Positions 7,183-20,262 of a stretch of 27,345 nucleotides of DNA are shown in pieces; within the stretch, counting starts at the first letter, position 1; each line of letters opens with the position of its first letter. The stretch comes from Endomicrobiia bacterium. GTDB taxonomy: Bacteria > Elusimicrobiota > Endomicrobiia > Endomicrobiales > Endomicrobiaceae. The notes under the pieces are model-generated. The model worked only from the letters and a program-made list of their open reading frames with translations. It was not told the origin of the DNA and did no database searches. A program made the translations under genes and the position numbers. The stretch lies in NCBI GenBank assembly GCA_025998295.1, contig BNVT01000009.1, positions 1 through 27,345 on the forward strand, in the 5' to 3' direction.

Positions 7183-7211
7183 TTGACAAGTTTTTAAAAG
7201 TTTGATTTAAT
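7183..7211 (+). promoter_or_regulatory. rRNA operon promoter P2
   Basis: TTGACA at 7183-7188, 17-nt spacer, TTTAAT at 7206-7211. With P1 it forms the tandem arrangement common for rRNA operons. Confidence 0.55.
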
Positions 7212-7383
7212 AAGGTAGGTTGTTTTTGGGATAAGGTTCTTTTGTTCTAACATGATAGGGTGTTTAAGTGGTACAATCTGAAAATTTAAAAGATAGTTAG
7301 AAGGTTGTAAAGATTCGAAAAGAACACTTTAGCTGGAAGTGGAAGAACTGGAGAGCAAAGCTGAAGGTTCTTTCTGTTTCGGG

Positions 7384-7397
7384 GTTCTTTGAAAACT
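7384..7397 (+). promoter_or_regulatory. boxA-like antitermination site before 16S
   Basis: GTTCTTTGAAAACT in the 16S leader. A near copy (TGTTCATTGAAAACT) lies before 23S at 9506-9520. Paired copies before both large rRNAs, resembling the boxA core, suggest NusB/NusE-dependent antitermination; inference from position and similarity. Confidence 0.45.
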
Positions 7398-7554
7398 AAA
7401 TAACACGCAGACAAGCGCCTCGCAAAAGAGGCAATCATGTAATTCAAGGGTCATTTGTAAAAATCAATTCAAATAAATAGTCGAAAAACTTTTATTTAGT
7501 TTGGGTAAAATGATATCAGTAATTAAGAGCTTATTAACAAATCTCTATAAATTA

Positions 7555-9074
<1,520 letters not shown>

Positions 9075-9259
9075 TTAAGGAGTAAACATACGTTTGGTTC
9101 GTTTAAAACGGGGTGTTAATGGTCGGTTCTTGATTTACAATGTTCCAGTTTGTTTGATTTTGCGGGGTGTTTGTCCGCGTGTTGTTTAGTTGTTTTTGTT
9201 TTTGTGCTGAAGGCGGAGACTTGTATCTTACAATGGCGTGAGTGAGTAGTTGTTTAAGC

Positions 9260-9333
9260 GGGCCTATAGCTCAGTTAGTCAGAGCGCACCCCTGATAAGG
9301 GTGAGGTCTGTGGTGCAACTCCACATAGGCCCA
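9260..9333 (+). tRNA. tRNA-Ile (anticodon GAT), with unusual elbow residues
   Basis: Spacer tRNA between 16S and 23S. Acceptor GGGCCTA/TAGGCCC, D stem GCTC/GAGC, anticodon stem CACCC/GGGTG with loop CTGATAA (GAT at 9294-9296), T stem TGTGG/CCACA. CCA is not encoded. Two nearly invariant elbow bases differ: position 18 is A (9277; the D loop reads AGTTAGTCA instead of ..GG..), and T-loop position 55 is G (9315; the loop reads TGCAACT instead of TTC...). All stems are fully paired, so the gene is otherwise sound. Confidence 0.93.
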
Positions 9334-9381
9334 TCAACAGTTTAACGATCTGCTTTTGTAGAGATGATTGTTGGTGAAATT

Positions 9382-9454
9382 GGGGATATAGCTCAGCTGG
9401 GAGAGCGCCTGCTCTGCAAGCAGGAGGTCGTCGGTTCAAACCCGTCTATCTCCA
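9382..9454 (+). tRNA. tRNA-Ala (anticodon TGC)
   Basis: Second spacer tRNA. Acceptor GGGGATA/TATCTCC, D arm with the normal GG, anticodon loop TCTGCAA (TGC at 9415-9417), T loop TTCAAAC. The T stem GTCGG/CCGTC contains a T-T mismatch (9431 against 9445). CCA is not encoded; the discriminator is A9454. Confidence 0.95.
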
Positions 9455-9505
9455 CAAGCGGTTATTTCGGATGTTTTTTGCATCTGGTAATTATATAAAG
9501 TTGTT

Positions 9506-9520
9506 TGTTCATTGAAAACT
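9506..9520 (+). promoter_or_regulatory. boxA-like antitermination site before 23S
   Basis: TGTTCATTGAAAACT, a near copy of the site in the 16S leader at 7384-7397. Confidence 0.4.
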
Positions 9521-9626
9521 TAATAGTTGTAAGGTAAATCAAGCGTCTTCAAATTAATTTTTGAAACAATGTACAATTAAGTAAAGTCATATTTAACATT
9601 TCGAAAGAAGTGGGATTAGATAATGT

Positions 9627-12503
<2,877 letters not shown>

Positions 12504-12596
12504 GCATTTTCTAATCTTTGTGATACATGTTGTAAAAACGCAGGTTTACCTACACTAATTAAGTTTTCAATGTTGTTCTTTAGAATTGAAATTATT

Positions 12597-12712
12597 TCCG
12601 GTGGTTATTCCGATGGTGTCACACCCGATCCCATTCCGAACTCGGAAGTTAAGCCCATCAGGGCCGATGGTACTTGGACCGCAGGGTCCCGGAAGAGTAG
12701 GTCGCTGCCGGA
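12597..12712 (+). rRNA. rrf: 5S ribosomal RNA
   Basis: About 116 nt. The ends TCCGG and CCGGA pair; the core CGATCCCATTCCGAACTCGG and the AAGTTAAGCCC stretch are typical of bacterial 5S. A T7 run follows at about 12723 and may end the operon transcript. Confidence 0.95.
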
Positions 12713-13049
12713 TTATATCTCATTTTTTTGAAAAATTGTTATTAACTCTATGGTTGTTAAAAAGACAGTAAGATGTCTATAGTCAATTAGCTTTATATTA
12801 GCGGTTTATCAGTAATAAGGTTAGTTGTCTATGATGGATATTAAAAAAGAACAATAGTTCTTTTCTTACCGAGACGAAGAGCTTGTTGTTTGGAATCTAT
12901 AACTTCTCTCTCGAGGACTTTTTGTTTATATAGCCAAGTCACTTGAAATTGCATCATCTCGCAGCTTAGGGGGATGCAGTATATTTCTTCGTTATCTTCT
13001 TGTTCTTTACGGTGCAGCTTCAAGCGGTTTGACTATAGAAAGGAGTCTA

Positions 13050-13247
13050 ATGGACGATTGGGTCTTTCTAAAAATTAAAAAACAAGTCACCGTTGCGTTG
13101 TGCCTTTGTTTTTTTTGGCACCTGATGTTATTTTTACGACGAAATGCTTGTAATAGGTTTAGCGTGATAAATACAAGAGCCTACAAAAATCATGAGGTTT
13201 TAGAGACACCCAAGTTTTTAAGACATATTTTGGCACTGAAAGCATAA
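13050..13247 (+). CDS. Small hypothetical protein, doubtful
   Basis: AGGAG (13041-13045) precedes ATG 13050 by 4 nt. The 65-aa product has one hydrophobic segment (VTVALCLCFFWHLMLFL) after a short acidic start, then a basic tail. I recognise no family. It sits in a 660-nt stretch between 5S and the next gene that otherwise holds only AT-rich sequence and an unrecognised 60-codon minus-strand frame (12841-13023) that could be the end of a decayed gene. It may itself be a remnant. Confidence 0.3.
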   Translation: MDDWVFLKIKKQVTVALCLCFFWHLMLFLRRNACNRFSVINTRAYKNHEVLETPKFLRHILALKA

Positions 13248-13249
13248 AA

Positions 13250-13364
13250 GATCCTTATTATTTATCAAAAAAATCGTAAAAGTATATTTAAATACAAAAA
13301 AACAGGAATTATCATAGGTAAACGTCAGAGAATTTTTAGTGCCGTAACCAAAACTATAACAAGG
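13250..13364 (+). repeat. Diverged dispersed repeat, copy 1 (second copy 15048-15151)
   Basis: About 110 bp related to 15048-15151. Shared blocks: ATCCTT then TTTATCAA; AATACAAAA then GGAAT-ATCA; GGTAAAC; GGAATTTTT (AGAATTTTT here); AACCAAAAC. The two copies can be translated with similar residues (GII, GK, IF, A, TKT), but the second has a stop codon. This copy directly precedes the beta-barrel pseudogene. Confidence 0.55.
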
Positions 13365-13376
13365 ATGAACCTGATT

Positions 13377-14281
13377 ATGAAAAAATTAATTTTAAGCTTT
13401 GGTTTGCTATTTTGTTTTTCAGCGTGCTTATTAGCGGGTAGTGTAGAGGTTTCAGATTTTAATGCTTTGCAGTCGGCCTCTACACCGAAAGAGCCTGAAA
13501 TAGAGTTTGAGGTCAGTAATTATTTATACAGAGAGCTGATACAGAAGACGCCACAGGGGCCTGATGAACAGTTTATGAAACTTACTGGCGTAAAGTATGG
13601 CGTTTCCAAAGAGAACATTAATCGTGAGCATTTACGTGATCCTTTCTTTACCGGTACGCAAATTCGTTTTATGGTTGGGCTTCTTGATTACGATGGCGGT
13701 CTGTATGTTGATGAAGATAATGGTGATTCCACCTCAATCACTTCCATCCCGTATAAAAATAAGGGGCGTCTGAGCTTGTACCTTGACGCTAGAGAATTAA
13801 TATATTACCCGATCCAAGTGCTTGATACCACCTTGAGCTGTATCCCTTTTCTGGGTTAGGTTATAGGTTGCTTTTTACAGGTCTTTGTCGTAGGCTTTCT
13901 AGCTATTTCTATATTCCAGTTGGTGTTACATGCAAGTGTCAGTGCAAAGAGGGGTTATCGTTTGATATCCGCGGTGAATTTGACTGGATGCCATTAGGAG
14001 TACAGCTTAGTGGTGCTATTAATGCTGATGATACTGCTATACATGTACCAAATATACAGCAGAATGGTTACGGTCTAGGGTTGTCTGGTAAAATTTCTAA
14101 AAAGATTGGAAATGTTGAGTTTTCTGCGGGTCCTTTTTTTAGGTATTGGAATATACCTGATTCTAATACATATGAATACAAAGGAAAAATTAAAGTTGGC
14201 GGCAAAGTTAGAGACATGCTAGAGGTGGAACCTAAGAATTATACAGGAGAAGTAGGCATTAAATTGAGAGTGTCTTTTTAA
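13377..14281 (+). pseudogene. Outer-membrane beta-barrel protein, single-base deletion
   Basis: The first part (13377 to about 13845) has a clear signal peptide, MKKLILSFGLLFCFSACLLAG, then amphipathic strands. It ends early at TAG 13857-13859. A different frame continues from about 13845 as YPFSGLGYRLLFTG and runs to TAA at 14279-14281, with alternating strands and a terminal aromatic (KLRVSF), as in outer-membrane barrels. Adding one base after AGCTG near 13843 would give LSWYPFSGLGYR and a single product of about 300 aa. I chose ATG 13377 because it gives a compact signal peptide; ATG 13365 would add MNLI. The specific family is not recognised. It lies 41 nt before rplJ. Confidence 0.75.
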
Positions 14282-14322
14282 TTTAATGGGTTGATTATTT
14301 GAAATTAAATTAGGAGTAAAAA

Positions 14323-14841
14323 ATGTCAAATTTAAAAAATCAAGAAACTGTAAAGAGTTTAGCTGGAAAATTTAAAGCCATGAAGGGGTTGATATTAACA
14401 GAATATCATGGTCTTACAGTTGAGGAAATTTCAGAACTTCGCTCTAAACTTCGTTTATTGGGCAGCGAGTATACCGTTGCTAAGAATACTTTAAGTAAAA
14501 TAGCTCTTAAAGAAGCGGGTATTGAGGCAGGTGAAAATTTTTCGGGACCTACAGCTCTTGTTATTGAGAATGGAGATATAGTATCTCCGGCAAAAGTTGT
14601 TGTAGATTTTGCCAAAACACATGCTAAGTTAAAAGTAAGAGCGGGATTCTTAGAAGGTAAATTTGTGGATGCTGCAGTTGTTGAACAGTTGTCAGCCCTT
14701 CCCTCAAGGGAAGTTTTATTTGCAAAAATGTTGGGTAGCATGAATGCTCCAATAGTTGGTTTTGTAAATGTGTTAGCGGCAAATATCAGAGGTTTGGTGA
14801 CGGTATTAATCGCAATCTCAAAAAAACAAGCAGCATCATAG
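14323..14841 (+). CDS. rplJ: 50S ribosomal protein L10
   Basis: This 172-aa protein has the typical length. It is the base of the ribosomal stalk: it binds 23S rRNA together with L11 and carries L7/L12 dimers on its C-terminal helix. Recognisable parts are the N-terminal domain with GLTVEEISELR and YTVAKNTL, the SGPTALV segment, and the hydrophobic C-terminal helix (FVNVLAANIRGLVTVLIAI) used for L12 binding. AGGAG 6-10 nt upstream fixes ATG 14323. Unusual context: rplK and rplA do not precede it; instead a beta-barrel pseudogene lies 41 nt upstream, and rplL follows only after 664 nt. No recognisable L10 autoregulatory leader is seen. Confidence 0.97.
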   Translation: MSNLKNQETVKSLAGKFKAMKGLILTEYHGLTVEEISELRSKLRLLGSEYTVAKNTLSKIALKEAGIEAGENFSGPTALVIENGDIVSPAKVVVDFAKTHAKLKVRAGFLEGKFVDAAVVEQLSALPSREVLFAKMLGSMNAPIVGFVNVLAANIRGLVTVLIAISKKQAAS

Positions 14842-15047
14842 TACTCGTCTTTTGGGTTCTTGTGTCGTAAAGACCTTAATCGTTTACATTGGATCCCCCG
14901 ATTAATGTATTCGTGGGTGCCAAGCTTGGAGTGGCGGGCGTATAGCGAGGTCGTAGTCAAGCTGTACGACAAACGTACGAAAAGTATTTTACGACAAGGG
15001 ATAGCCCATCACCATGGGCATTGTTCTTAAGATCACAAGAATCCTTG

Positions 15048-15151
15048 TTTATCAATATAAAACTTCAAAAACGTGCCAGAAATACAAAAGGTAGGAATCA
15101 TCACGGGTAAACATTAGGGAATTTTTGATGCAATAACCAAAACCAGAACAG
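15048..15151 (+). repeat. Diverged dispersed repeat, copy 2 (first copy 13250-13364)
   Basis: Related to 13250-13364 over about 105 bp with several conserved blocks (TTTATCAA, AATACAAAA, GGTAAAC, GGAATTTTT, AACCAAAAC). It lies inside the rplJ-rplL spacer. Confidence 0.5.
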
Positions 15152-15443
15152 TGCTTTCACCCTGCCCTCTCCCGCAAGTGGCGAGGGAGCAACTGGTACT
15201 GACAACTAATAAAAACATGTATCTTTAATGCGTTTGCCGTGGGTCAGGCTGTCATTCTCGTGAAAATAGGATCTACGTTAAAGTATTAAGCAAAATGGAT
15301 CTCCGATTTCTTGGACGACAACTAAGTTTTTGTGTGAGCGTACTCTGTAATCAAATTGCTTTAAGTTGTGCCGTAAAGAATTAAGAAGGTATGCGAAGGA
15401 TACTTATCCCTTAAGTTACTAGATGATGTAATTTCAGGTGATT

Positions 15444-15472
15444 TTGGCTATAGGTGGCGTAAGTGTGATAAT
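15444..15472 (+). promoter_or_regulatory. Possible rplL promoter
   Basis: TTGGCT at 15444-15449, 17-nt spacer, GATAAT at 15467-15472, about 33 nt before the rplL start. It would allow L7/L12 to be made separately from L10. Weak -35 match; inference. Confidence 0.35.
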
Positions 15473-15505
15473 AAAAAAGAAGTTAATAATTGGGAGGATA
15501 GTAAA

Positions 15506-15889
15506 ATGGCAGAATTATCAAAGGATCAGTTAATTGAAGCGATTTCCTCATTATCGGTTATCGAACTTTCAGAGCTTGTAAAAGCTCTAGAAGAAAAATT
15601 TGGTGTGTCAGCAGCAGCTCCGTTGGCAGTTGCAGCAGCAGCTCCGGTGGCAGGCGGGGCAGCAATAGTTGAAGAAAAGACTGAGTTCAATGTTGTTCTT
15701 GCAGCAGTTGGCGCAAGCAAAATCAATGTTATTAAGGTTGTAAGAGAAGTTACTGGTCTTGGGCTTAAAGAAGCAAAAGATTTAGTAGACACAGCTCCTA
15801 AAACGGTAAAAGAAAGCGTTGCAACAGTTGAAGCTGAAGAAATCAAGAAAAAGCTTACAGAAGTAGGTGCAACTGTTGAACTTAAGTAG
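15506..15889 (+). CDS. rplL: 50S ribosomal protein L7/L12
   Basis: This 127-aa protein has the typical length. It forms the multimeric stalk that recruits translation GTPases. The N-terminal dimerisation/L10-binding helices ([16 protein letters not shown]...) are followed by an Ala/Val/Pro/Gly hinge (about residues 35-53) and the globular C-terminal domain with [29 protein letters not shown] and [17 protein letters not shown] about 9 nt upstream sets ATG 15506. It is isolated: 664 nt after rplJ and about 600 nt before rpoB, so expression probably depends on its own promoter or on long readthrough. Confidence 0.97.
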   Translation: MAELSKDQLIEAISSLSVIELSELVKALEEKFGVSAAAPLAVAAAAPVAGGAAIVEEKTEFNVVLAAVGASKINVIKVVREVTGLGLKEAKDLVDTAPKTVKESVATVEAEEIKKKLTEVGATVELK

Positions 15890-16265
15890 ACCTGGAAAAT
15901 TGCGAATTCATATGAAATAGGCGCATAGCTTGGGCGTAGTCCAAGTTCAATGGGCCGCAGAAATCAGATGTAATTTTGGAAACGATATTACAAAAGCAAA
16001 CATAAGACGCTTGACGTCATAAAAGGAGTTTGCATTTATAAAGAGTATATGCATAAGAACCTTTAAGGAAAGATAAAATTAATAGCCCGTAATAGGTGGT
16101 TTGCCGTTTTAAGAAAACTAGTTTTGATAACATACCCCACAGGCACTTGCAAATATGGAAATGTCAACTTGAAGCGATAGACCAACAAAATGTCTAAATT
16201 ATCTTGTGCCTTACAAGATCTTTAGTTTTGCTGTTGTATTGGTGCTTTAGATTCATATTCGGTCA
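15890..16265. other. rplL-rpoB spacer, first part
   Basis: No gene seen. It holds a short stem-loop CTTGG/CCAAG (15929-15945) shortly after rplL without a T tail, and the inverted copy of the 21-bp repeat at 16116-16136. The rest is AT-rich sequence without recognisable content. Confidence 0.5.
16116..16136 (-). repeat. 21-bp dispersed repeat, inverted copy
   Basis: Exact reverse complement of 6390-6410, reading AACTAGTTTTG on the plus strand. About 130 nt before element copy C. Confidence 0.7.
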
Positions 16266-16388
16266 TGACAAACGCATGAAAGTTTTTTTGATTTTTTACT
16301 ATTGCCGATAGGGTTAAGTAGTAGTTTATAGAGTTTGCTTAAGTTTAAAATCAATGTAGTCCGAGAAATTTTTTTCATGTGTTTGCCG
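16266..16388 (+). repeat. MITE-like element, copy C
   Basis: About 123 bp. The left end TGACAAACGCATGAAAG is matched by the right end CATGTGTTTGCC in inverse orientation. The internal right half (AAAATCAATGTAGTCCGAG) matches copy B closely. No ORF. It ends 20 nt before the -35 box of the rpoB promoter, nearly the same spacing as copy A to the tRNA-Val promoter. Confidence 0.75.
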
Positions 16389-16408
16389 CGGGTATTTAGT
16401 AGTGATAG

Positions 16409-16436
16409 TTGACAAATAATATTTATTGTGTATAAT
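16409..16436 (+). promoter_or_regulatory. rpoBC promoter
   Basis: TTGACA at 16409-16414, 16-nt spacer, TATAAT at 16431-16436: both boxes are perfect consensus. The predicted start near 16443 gives a leader of about 45 nt before rpoB, so rpoBC-rpsL appears to be transcribed apart from rplJL. Confidence 0.8.
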
Positions 16437-16488
16437 GGTACTCACTTTGTGTGTAAAATAATAAAGGGCAGGTACAGGTTAAAATATA

Positions 16489-19400
16489 ATGACAATGAAC
16501 AGAGTTAACTTTGGGAAAATCGGGTCTCCTGTGGATCCGCCGTTTCTTTTGAAGATGCAAAAAGATTCTTTTGCCGAGTTTTTACAACGAGATATTGCTC
16601 CCGAAAAAAGAAAATTTCAAGGACTAGAAGGTGCTTTTAGAGATATATTTCCTCTAACAAATTCTGACGAGAGTCTGGTTTTGGAATATGTTTCTTATTC
16701 TTTTGATAAGCCAAAATATTCTATTGAAGAGTCTATTGCCAGAGATGCTACCTATGCTCTTCCTTTAAAAGTCAAATTGAGACTTATACATAAGAGGGAA
16801 AACGGAAAAGAAAAAGAACTTTCTGAACAGGAAGTGTATTTTGGCGATATTCCTGTGATGACTGATACGGCTACGTTTATTGTAAATGGAGCTGAACGCG
16901 TTGTCGTGAGCCAGATTCATCGTTCTCCCGGAGTAATTTTTGAAGAAGATGAAGAAAAAAGAGTTACCATTTCAGGTAGACCTTTATACTTTGCAAGAGT
17001 AATTCCATACAGAGGGGCATGGGTTGAATTTGAATTTGACCAAAACGATATTGTGTATGCAAGAATTAATCGTAAAAGAAAAATATTTGCGACAACTTTT
17101 TTGCGTGCGTTGGGTTTTGAAAATGATGAAGAAATTTTAAATCTTTTTAAAGAAGTTAAGGAGGTGTTGCTAGATGATGTTTTAACATCTCCTGGAGGAT
17201 ATCTTGCAGAAGATGTCTATGATAAAAGTACTGGTGAGATTATTGCTGATTCATGGGAGGAATTAAAAGAAGATTTAGTAAAAAAACTTCAAGCAAAGGG
17301 TGTTACTACTGTATCTGTTCTAAAAGATACTTCTATTTTCTTGACATTAAAAAAAGATACTATAAAGACTCAAAAAGAAGCCGTTAACTATATATATAAA
17401 GTTCTAAAAACCCAAGAATTTATTGTACAGGAAAGAGCGCAGGTATTTTTGGAAGAACTTCTTCTCAAATCCGTAAGAAGATACGATTTGACAGCTATCG
17501 GAAGATATAAAATATTTAAGAAGTTACATCCTATCTTTAAATATTATGAGAAGAATTTTAATCTGCTTGTTCCTTCAGATACCAAGAGAACTTTAACAAA
17601 AGAAGACGTGGTAGTTACTCTTAAGTATTTATTAATGCTTTATAACGGCGATCATGAGTTTACCGAAGAAGGCGAAACTATAAAAATATGTTTGGATGAT
17701 ATTGATCATCTGGGAAATAGGCGTGTAAGATCTGTCGGAGAATTATTGGAAAATCAGATTAGGATCGGGCTTGTCCAAATGGCAAGATTTGTAAAAGAAC
17801 ATATGAACAATCAGGATAAAGATAATGTTACACCGAGATCTCTTGCAAATGTTACCCAATTTGTATTGCAAATAAGAAAGTTTTTTGGAACTTCGCAGCT
17901 CTCTCAATTTATGGATCAGATAAATCCCTTGGCCGAACTTACTCATAAGAGAAGAATATCGGCTCTAGGGCCTGGCGGATTGAACAGAAAAAGAGCAGGT
18001 TTTGAAGTTAGAGATGTTCATCATACCCACTACGGCAGAATTTGTCCTATTGAAACTCCAGAAGGTCCAAACATAGGCTTGATAACATCTCTCGCCACTT
18101 TTGCAAGAGTAAATCCTTACGGTTTAGTGGAAACTCCGTATAAAAAAGTAGAAGACGGCAGAGCAACGAATAAAATTGAATATTTAACCGCAGATAAAGA
18201 AGATGAATTCTTTGTAGCACAGGCAAATACTCCTTTGGATGGTAAAGGAAATATTATTTCTGACTCAGTTCAGGGACGTAAGTGGGATGATTTTTTGTTT
18301 CAGCCTCCAGCCAAGGTTGATTATATGGATATTTCTCCAATGCAAGTGATATCTATCTCAGCCGCGCTGATTCCCTTTTTGGAACATGACGACGCTAACC
18401 GCGCTTTGATGGGTTGTAATATGCAACGTCAAGGAGTTCCTTTGTTGGTAGCGGAGTCTCCTCTGGTTGCAACTGGTATCGAGGAAAAAGTAGCGAGAGA
18501 TTCCGGTGTAGTCATAGTTGCAGAATCAGATGGCGAAGTGGTTTCTGTTTCTTCTAATGAAATAATGATTTATTCAAAGTCAAATGAAATAGAAGTATAT
18601 AATTTAAGAAAATATGCGCGCTCTAACCAGGATACATGTATCGATCAGAAACCTTTGGTAGTTTTAGGAGAGAGTGTTAAAAAAGGTCAGATAATAGCGG
18701 ACGGTCCGGCGACAAGCCATGGACAGCTTGCTTTAGGCCAAAATCTTCTTGTAGCATACATGACTTGGAACGGATATAACTTCGAAGACGCAATGTTATT
18801 ATCAGAAAAATTAATACAAGATGATAAATTTACTTCAGTCCACATAAGAGAATTCCAAACTGAAGCCAGAGAAGCTAAAGGTCGTTCTGAAGAAATAACA
18901 AAAGATCTTCCAAATGTCGGTTCTGAAGATCTATTGAATCTTGATGAAGACGGAATAGTCAGAGTTGGGTCGATGGTTCGAGGAGGTGATATTCTTGTAG
19001 GAAAAACAACTCCTAAAGGCGAACAACAGACAACCCCTGAAGAAAGACTCTTGAGAGTGTTGTTTGATAAAAAAGCGGAAGATGTTCAGGATGCTTCTCT
19101 TAGAGTACAGCCGGGAGTATCCGGTAGGGTTATAGCTGTGAGAACTTTTATAAGACTCGAAAAGCTTACGGAAAAAGAGAAGAATAGAAAATTAGAGGAA
19201 ATGAGCGAAGTTTATGAGGCTGCAAAAGCTAAACTGTCTAAAGATAAAAAAAATCAGATTGTATCGGCTGAAAAATCTGAGATAGAAAAAATCAGGTCTC
19301 TTTATGCATCAAAAGAAGAGATATTGAAGCATAATTATGAATCTGAAAAAGAGAAGTTTAAGAAAGGTGATGATTTGCCTGTTTCTGTAAATAAGTGTGT

Positions 19401-20262
19401 AAAAGTTTATATTGCGGCTAGGATTAAAGTTCAGGTTGGAGATAAGCTCGCAGGCAGACACGGCAATAAAGGTATTGTGGCAAGGATACTTCCCGTAGAG
19501 GATATGCCGAGACTTCCTGACGGAACGCCTGTTGACTGCGTTCTCTCTCCTCTGTCAATTCCTTCTCGTATGAATGTGGGTCAGCTTCTTGAAATTATGT
19601 TGGGCTGGGCAGGAAAAGAGCTGGGATTACAAATGATTACGCCAGTTTTTGATAGTGCAAACGAAGAACAGATAAAAGATTATGTTGAAAAAGCAAAAGA
19701 AAAATTGTTAAGCGAAAAGAAAAAAATGTTGGTTGCGCGCGGACTAAAAGGCAAAGAGCTCGAGATATCTTTAAGTAAATTTGCAGAAAGTCTTCCTACA
19801 AATGATTGTAGAGTTACTCTTTATGACGGAAGAACTGGCGAGCCGTTTATGGAAAAAATAACTATCGGTGTTATGTATGTTATGAAGCTTAACCATCTTG
19901 TAGAAGATAAAATGCACGCTAGATCCACAGGACCTTATTCGCTTATTACTTGCCAACCTTTGGGCGGAAAAGCCCAATTTGGAGGACAGAGATTTGGAGA
20001 AATGGAAGTGTGGGCTATTGAAGGCCATGGAGCGGCTCATATGCTGCAGGAATTTTTAACAGTAAAGTCAGATGATGTTGACGGAAGAGTCAAGATGTAT
20101 GATTCAATTGTCAGAGGCGAGTCGATATCCGAGCCTGGCGTTCCTGAATCGTTTAAAGTTTTAGTAAATGAGCTTAGAGCTTTAGGTCTTAACGTTGAAC
20201 TTCTAAACGAAGAGCAGGATGACCAAGAAAAAACGGAAGGTGTTAATAAAAATAATGGCTAA
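16489..20262 (+). CDS. rpoB: DNA-directed RNA polymerase subunit beta
   Basis: 1257-aa beta subunit of RNA polymerase, which forms the active centre with beta'. Diagnostic parts: the N-terminal [17 protein letters not shown]; the rifampicin-pocket region [20 protein letters not shown] (about 466-485) followed by [14 protein letters not shown]; the [17 protein letters not shown] block; and the catalytic-lysine segment [12 protein letters not shown] (Lys986 and Lys994). The rifampicin pocket keeps the residues equivalent to E. coli D516, H526, R529 and S531, but the position equivalent to N518 is Ile478. ATG 16489 lies about 10 nt after an AGGT; ATG 16495 is an alternative that would drop two residues. 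It overlaps rpoC by 8 nt. The gene is intact and complete. Confidence 0.98.
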   Translation: MTMNRVNFGKIGSPVDPPFLLKMQKDSFAEFLQRDIAPEKRKFQGLEGAFRDIFPLTNSDESLVLEYVSYSFDKPKYSIEESIARDATYALPLKVKLRLIHKRENGKEKELSEQEVYFGDIPVMTDTATFIVNGAERVVVSQIHRSPGVIFEEDEEKRVTISGRPLYFARVIPYRGAWVEFEFDQNDIVYARINRKRKIFATTFLRALGFENDEEILNLFKEVKEVLLDDVLTSPGGYLAEDVYDKSTGEIIADSWEELKEDLVKKLQAKGVTTVSVLKDTSIFLTLKKDTIKTQKEAVNYIYKVLKTQEFIVQERAQVFLEELLLKSVRRYDLTAIGRYKIFKKLHPIFKYYEKNFNLLVPSDTKRTLTKEDVVVTLKYLLMLYNGDHEFTEEGETIKICLDDIDHLGNRRVRSVGELLENQIRIGLVQMARFVKEHMNNQDKDNVTPRSLANVTQFVLQIRKFFGTSQLSQFMDQINPLAELTHKRRISALGPGGLNRKRAGFEVRDVHHTHYGRICPIETPEGPNIGLITSLATFARVNPYGLVETPYKKVEDGRATNKIEYLTADKEDEFFVAQANTPLDGKGNIISDSVQGRKWDDFLFQPPAKVDYMDISPMQVISISAALIPFLEHDDANRALMGCNMQRQGVPLLVAESPLVATGIEEKVARDSGVVIVAESDGEVVSVSSNEIMIYSKSNEIEVYNLRKYARSNQDTCIDQKPLVVLGESVKKGQIIADGPATSHGQLALGQNLLVAYMTWNGYNFEDAMLLSEKLIQDDKFTSVHIREFQTEAREAKGRSEEITKDLPNVGSEDLLNLDEDGIVRVGSMVRGGDILVGKTTPKGEQQTTPEERLLRVLFDKKAEDVQDASLRVQPGVSGRVIAVRTFIRLEKLTEKEKNRKLEEMSEVYEAAKAKLSKDKKNQIVSAEKSEIEKIRSLYASKEEILKHNYESEKEKFKKGDDLPVSVNKCVKVYIAARIKVQVGDKLAGRHGNKGIVARILPVEDMPRLPDGTPVDCVLSPLSIPSRMNVGQLLEIMLGWAGKELGLQMITPVFDSANEEQIKDYVEKAKEKLLSEKKKMLVARGLKGKELEISLSKFAESLPTNDCRVTLYDGRTGEPFMEKITIGVMYVMKLNHLVEDKMHARSTGPYSLITCQPLGGKAQFGGQRFGEMEVWAIEGHGAAHMLQEFLTVKSDDVDGRVKMYDSIVRGESISEPGVPESFKVLVNELRALGLNVELLNEEQDDQEKTEGVNKNNG

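Larger units (their letters stand above)
14842..15505. other. Expanded rplJ-rplL spacer, no gene seen
   Basis: 664 nt where related clusters normally have fewer than about 100. It holds: a stretch near 14965-14983 resembling an inverted-element end (CGACAAACGTACGAAAAG); a perfect 6-bp stem-loop at 15004-15019 (GCCCAT/ATGGGC); the second copy of a dispersed repeat (15048-15151); an imperfect palindrome near 15163-15190 (CTCCCGC/GCGAGGGAG); and a possible rplL promoter near the end. Confidence 0.6.

Noticed and set aside
12841..13023. 60-codon minus-strand frame (ends LRLGKKRTIVLF)
   Set aside because: Protein-like composition, but no family recognised and no ribosome site found; at most the end of a decayed gene, so not listed as a CDS.
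14406..14972. 188-codon minus-strand frame opposite rplJ
   Set aside because: Shadow of rplJ; the plus-strand product is unmistakably L10.
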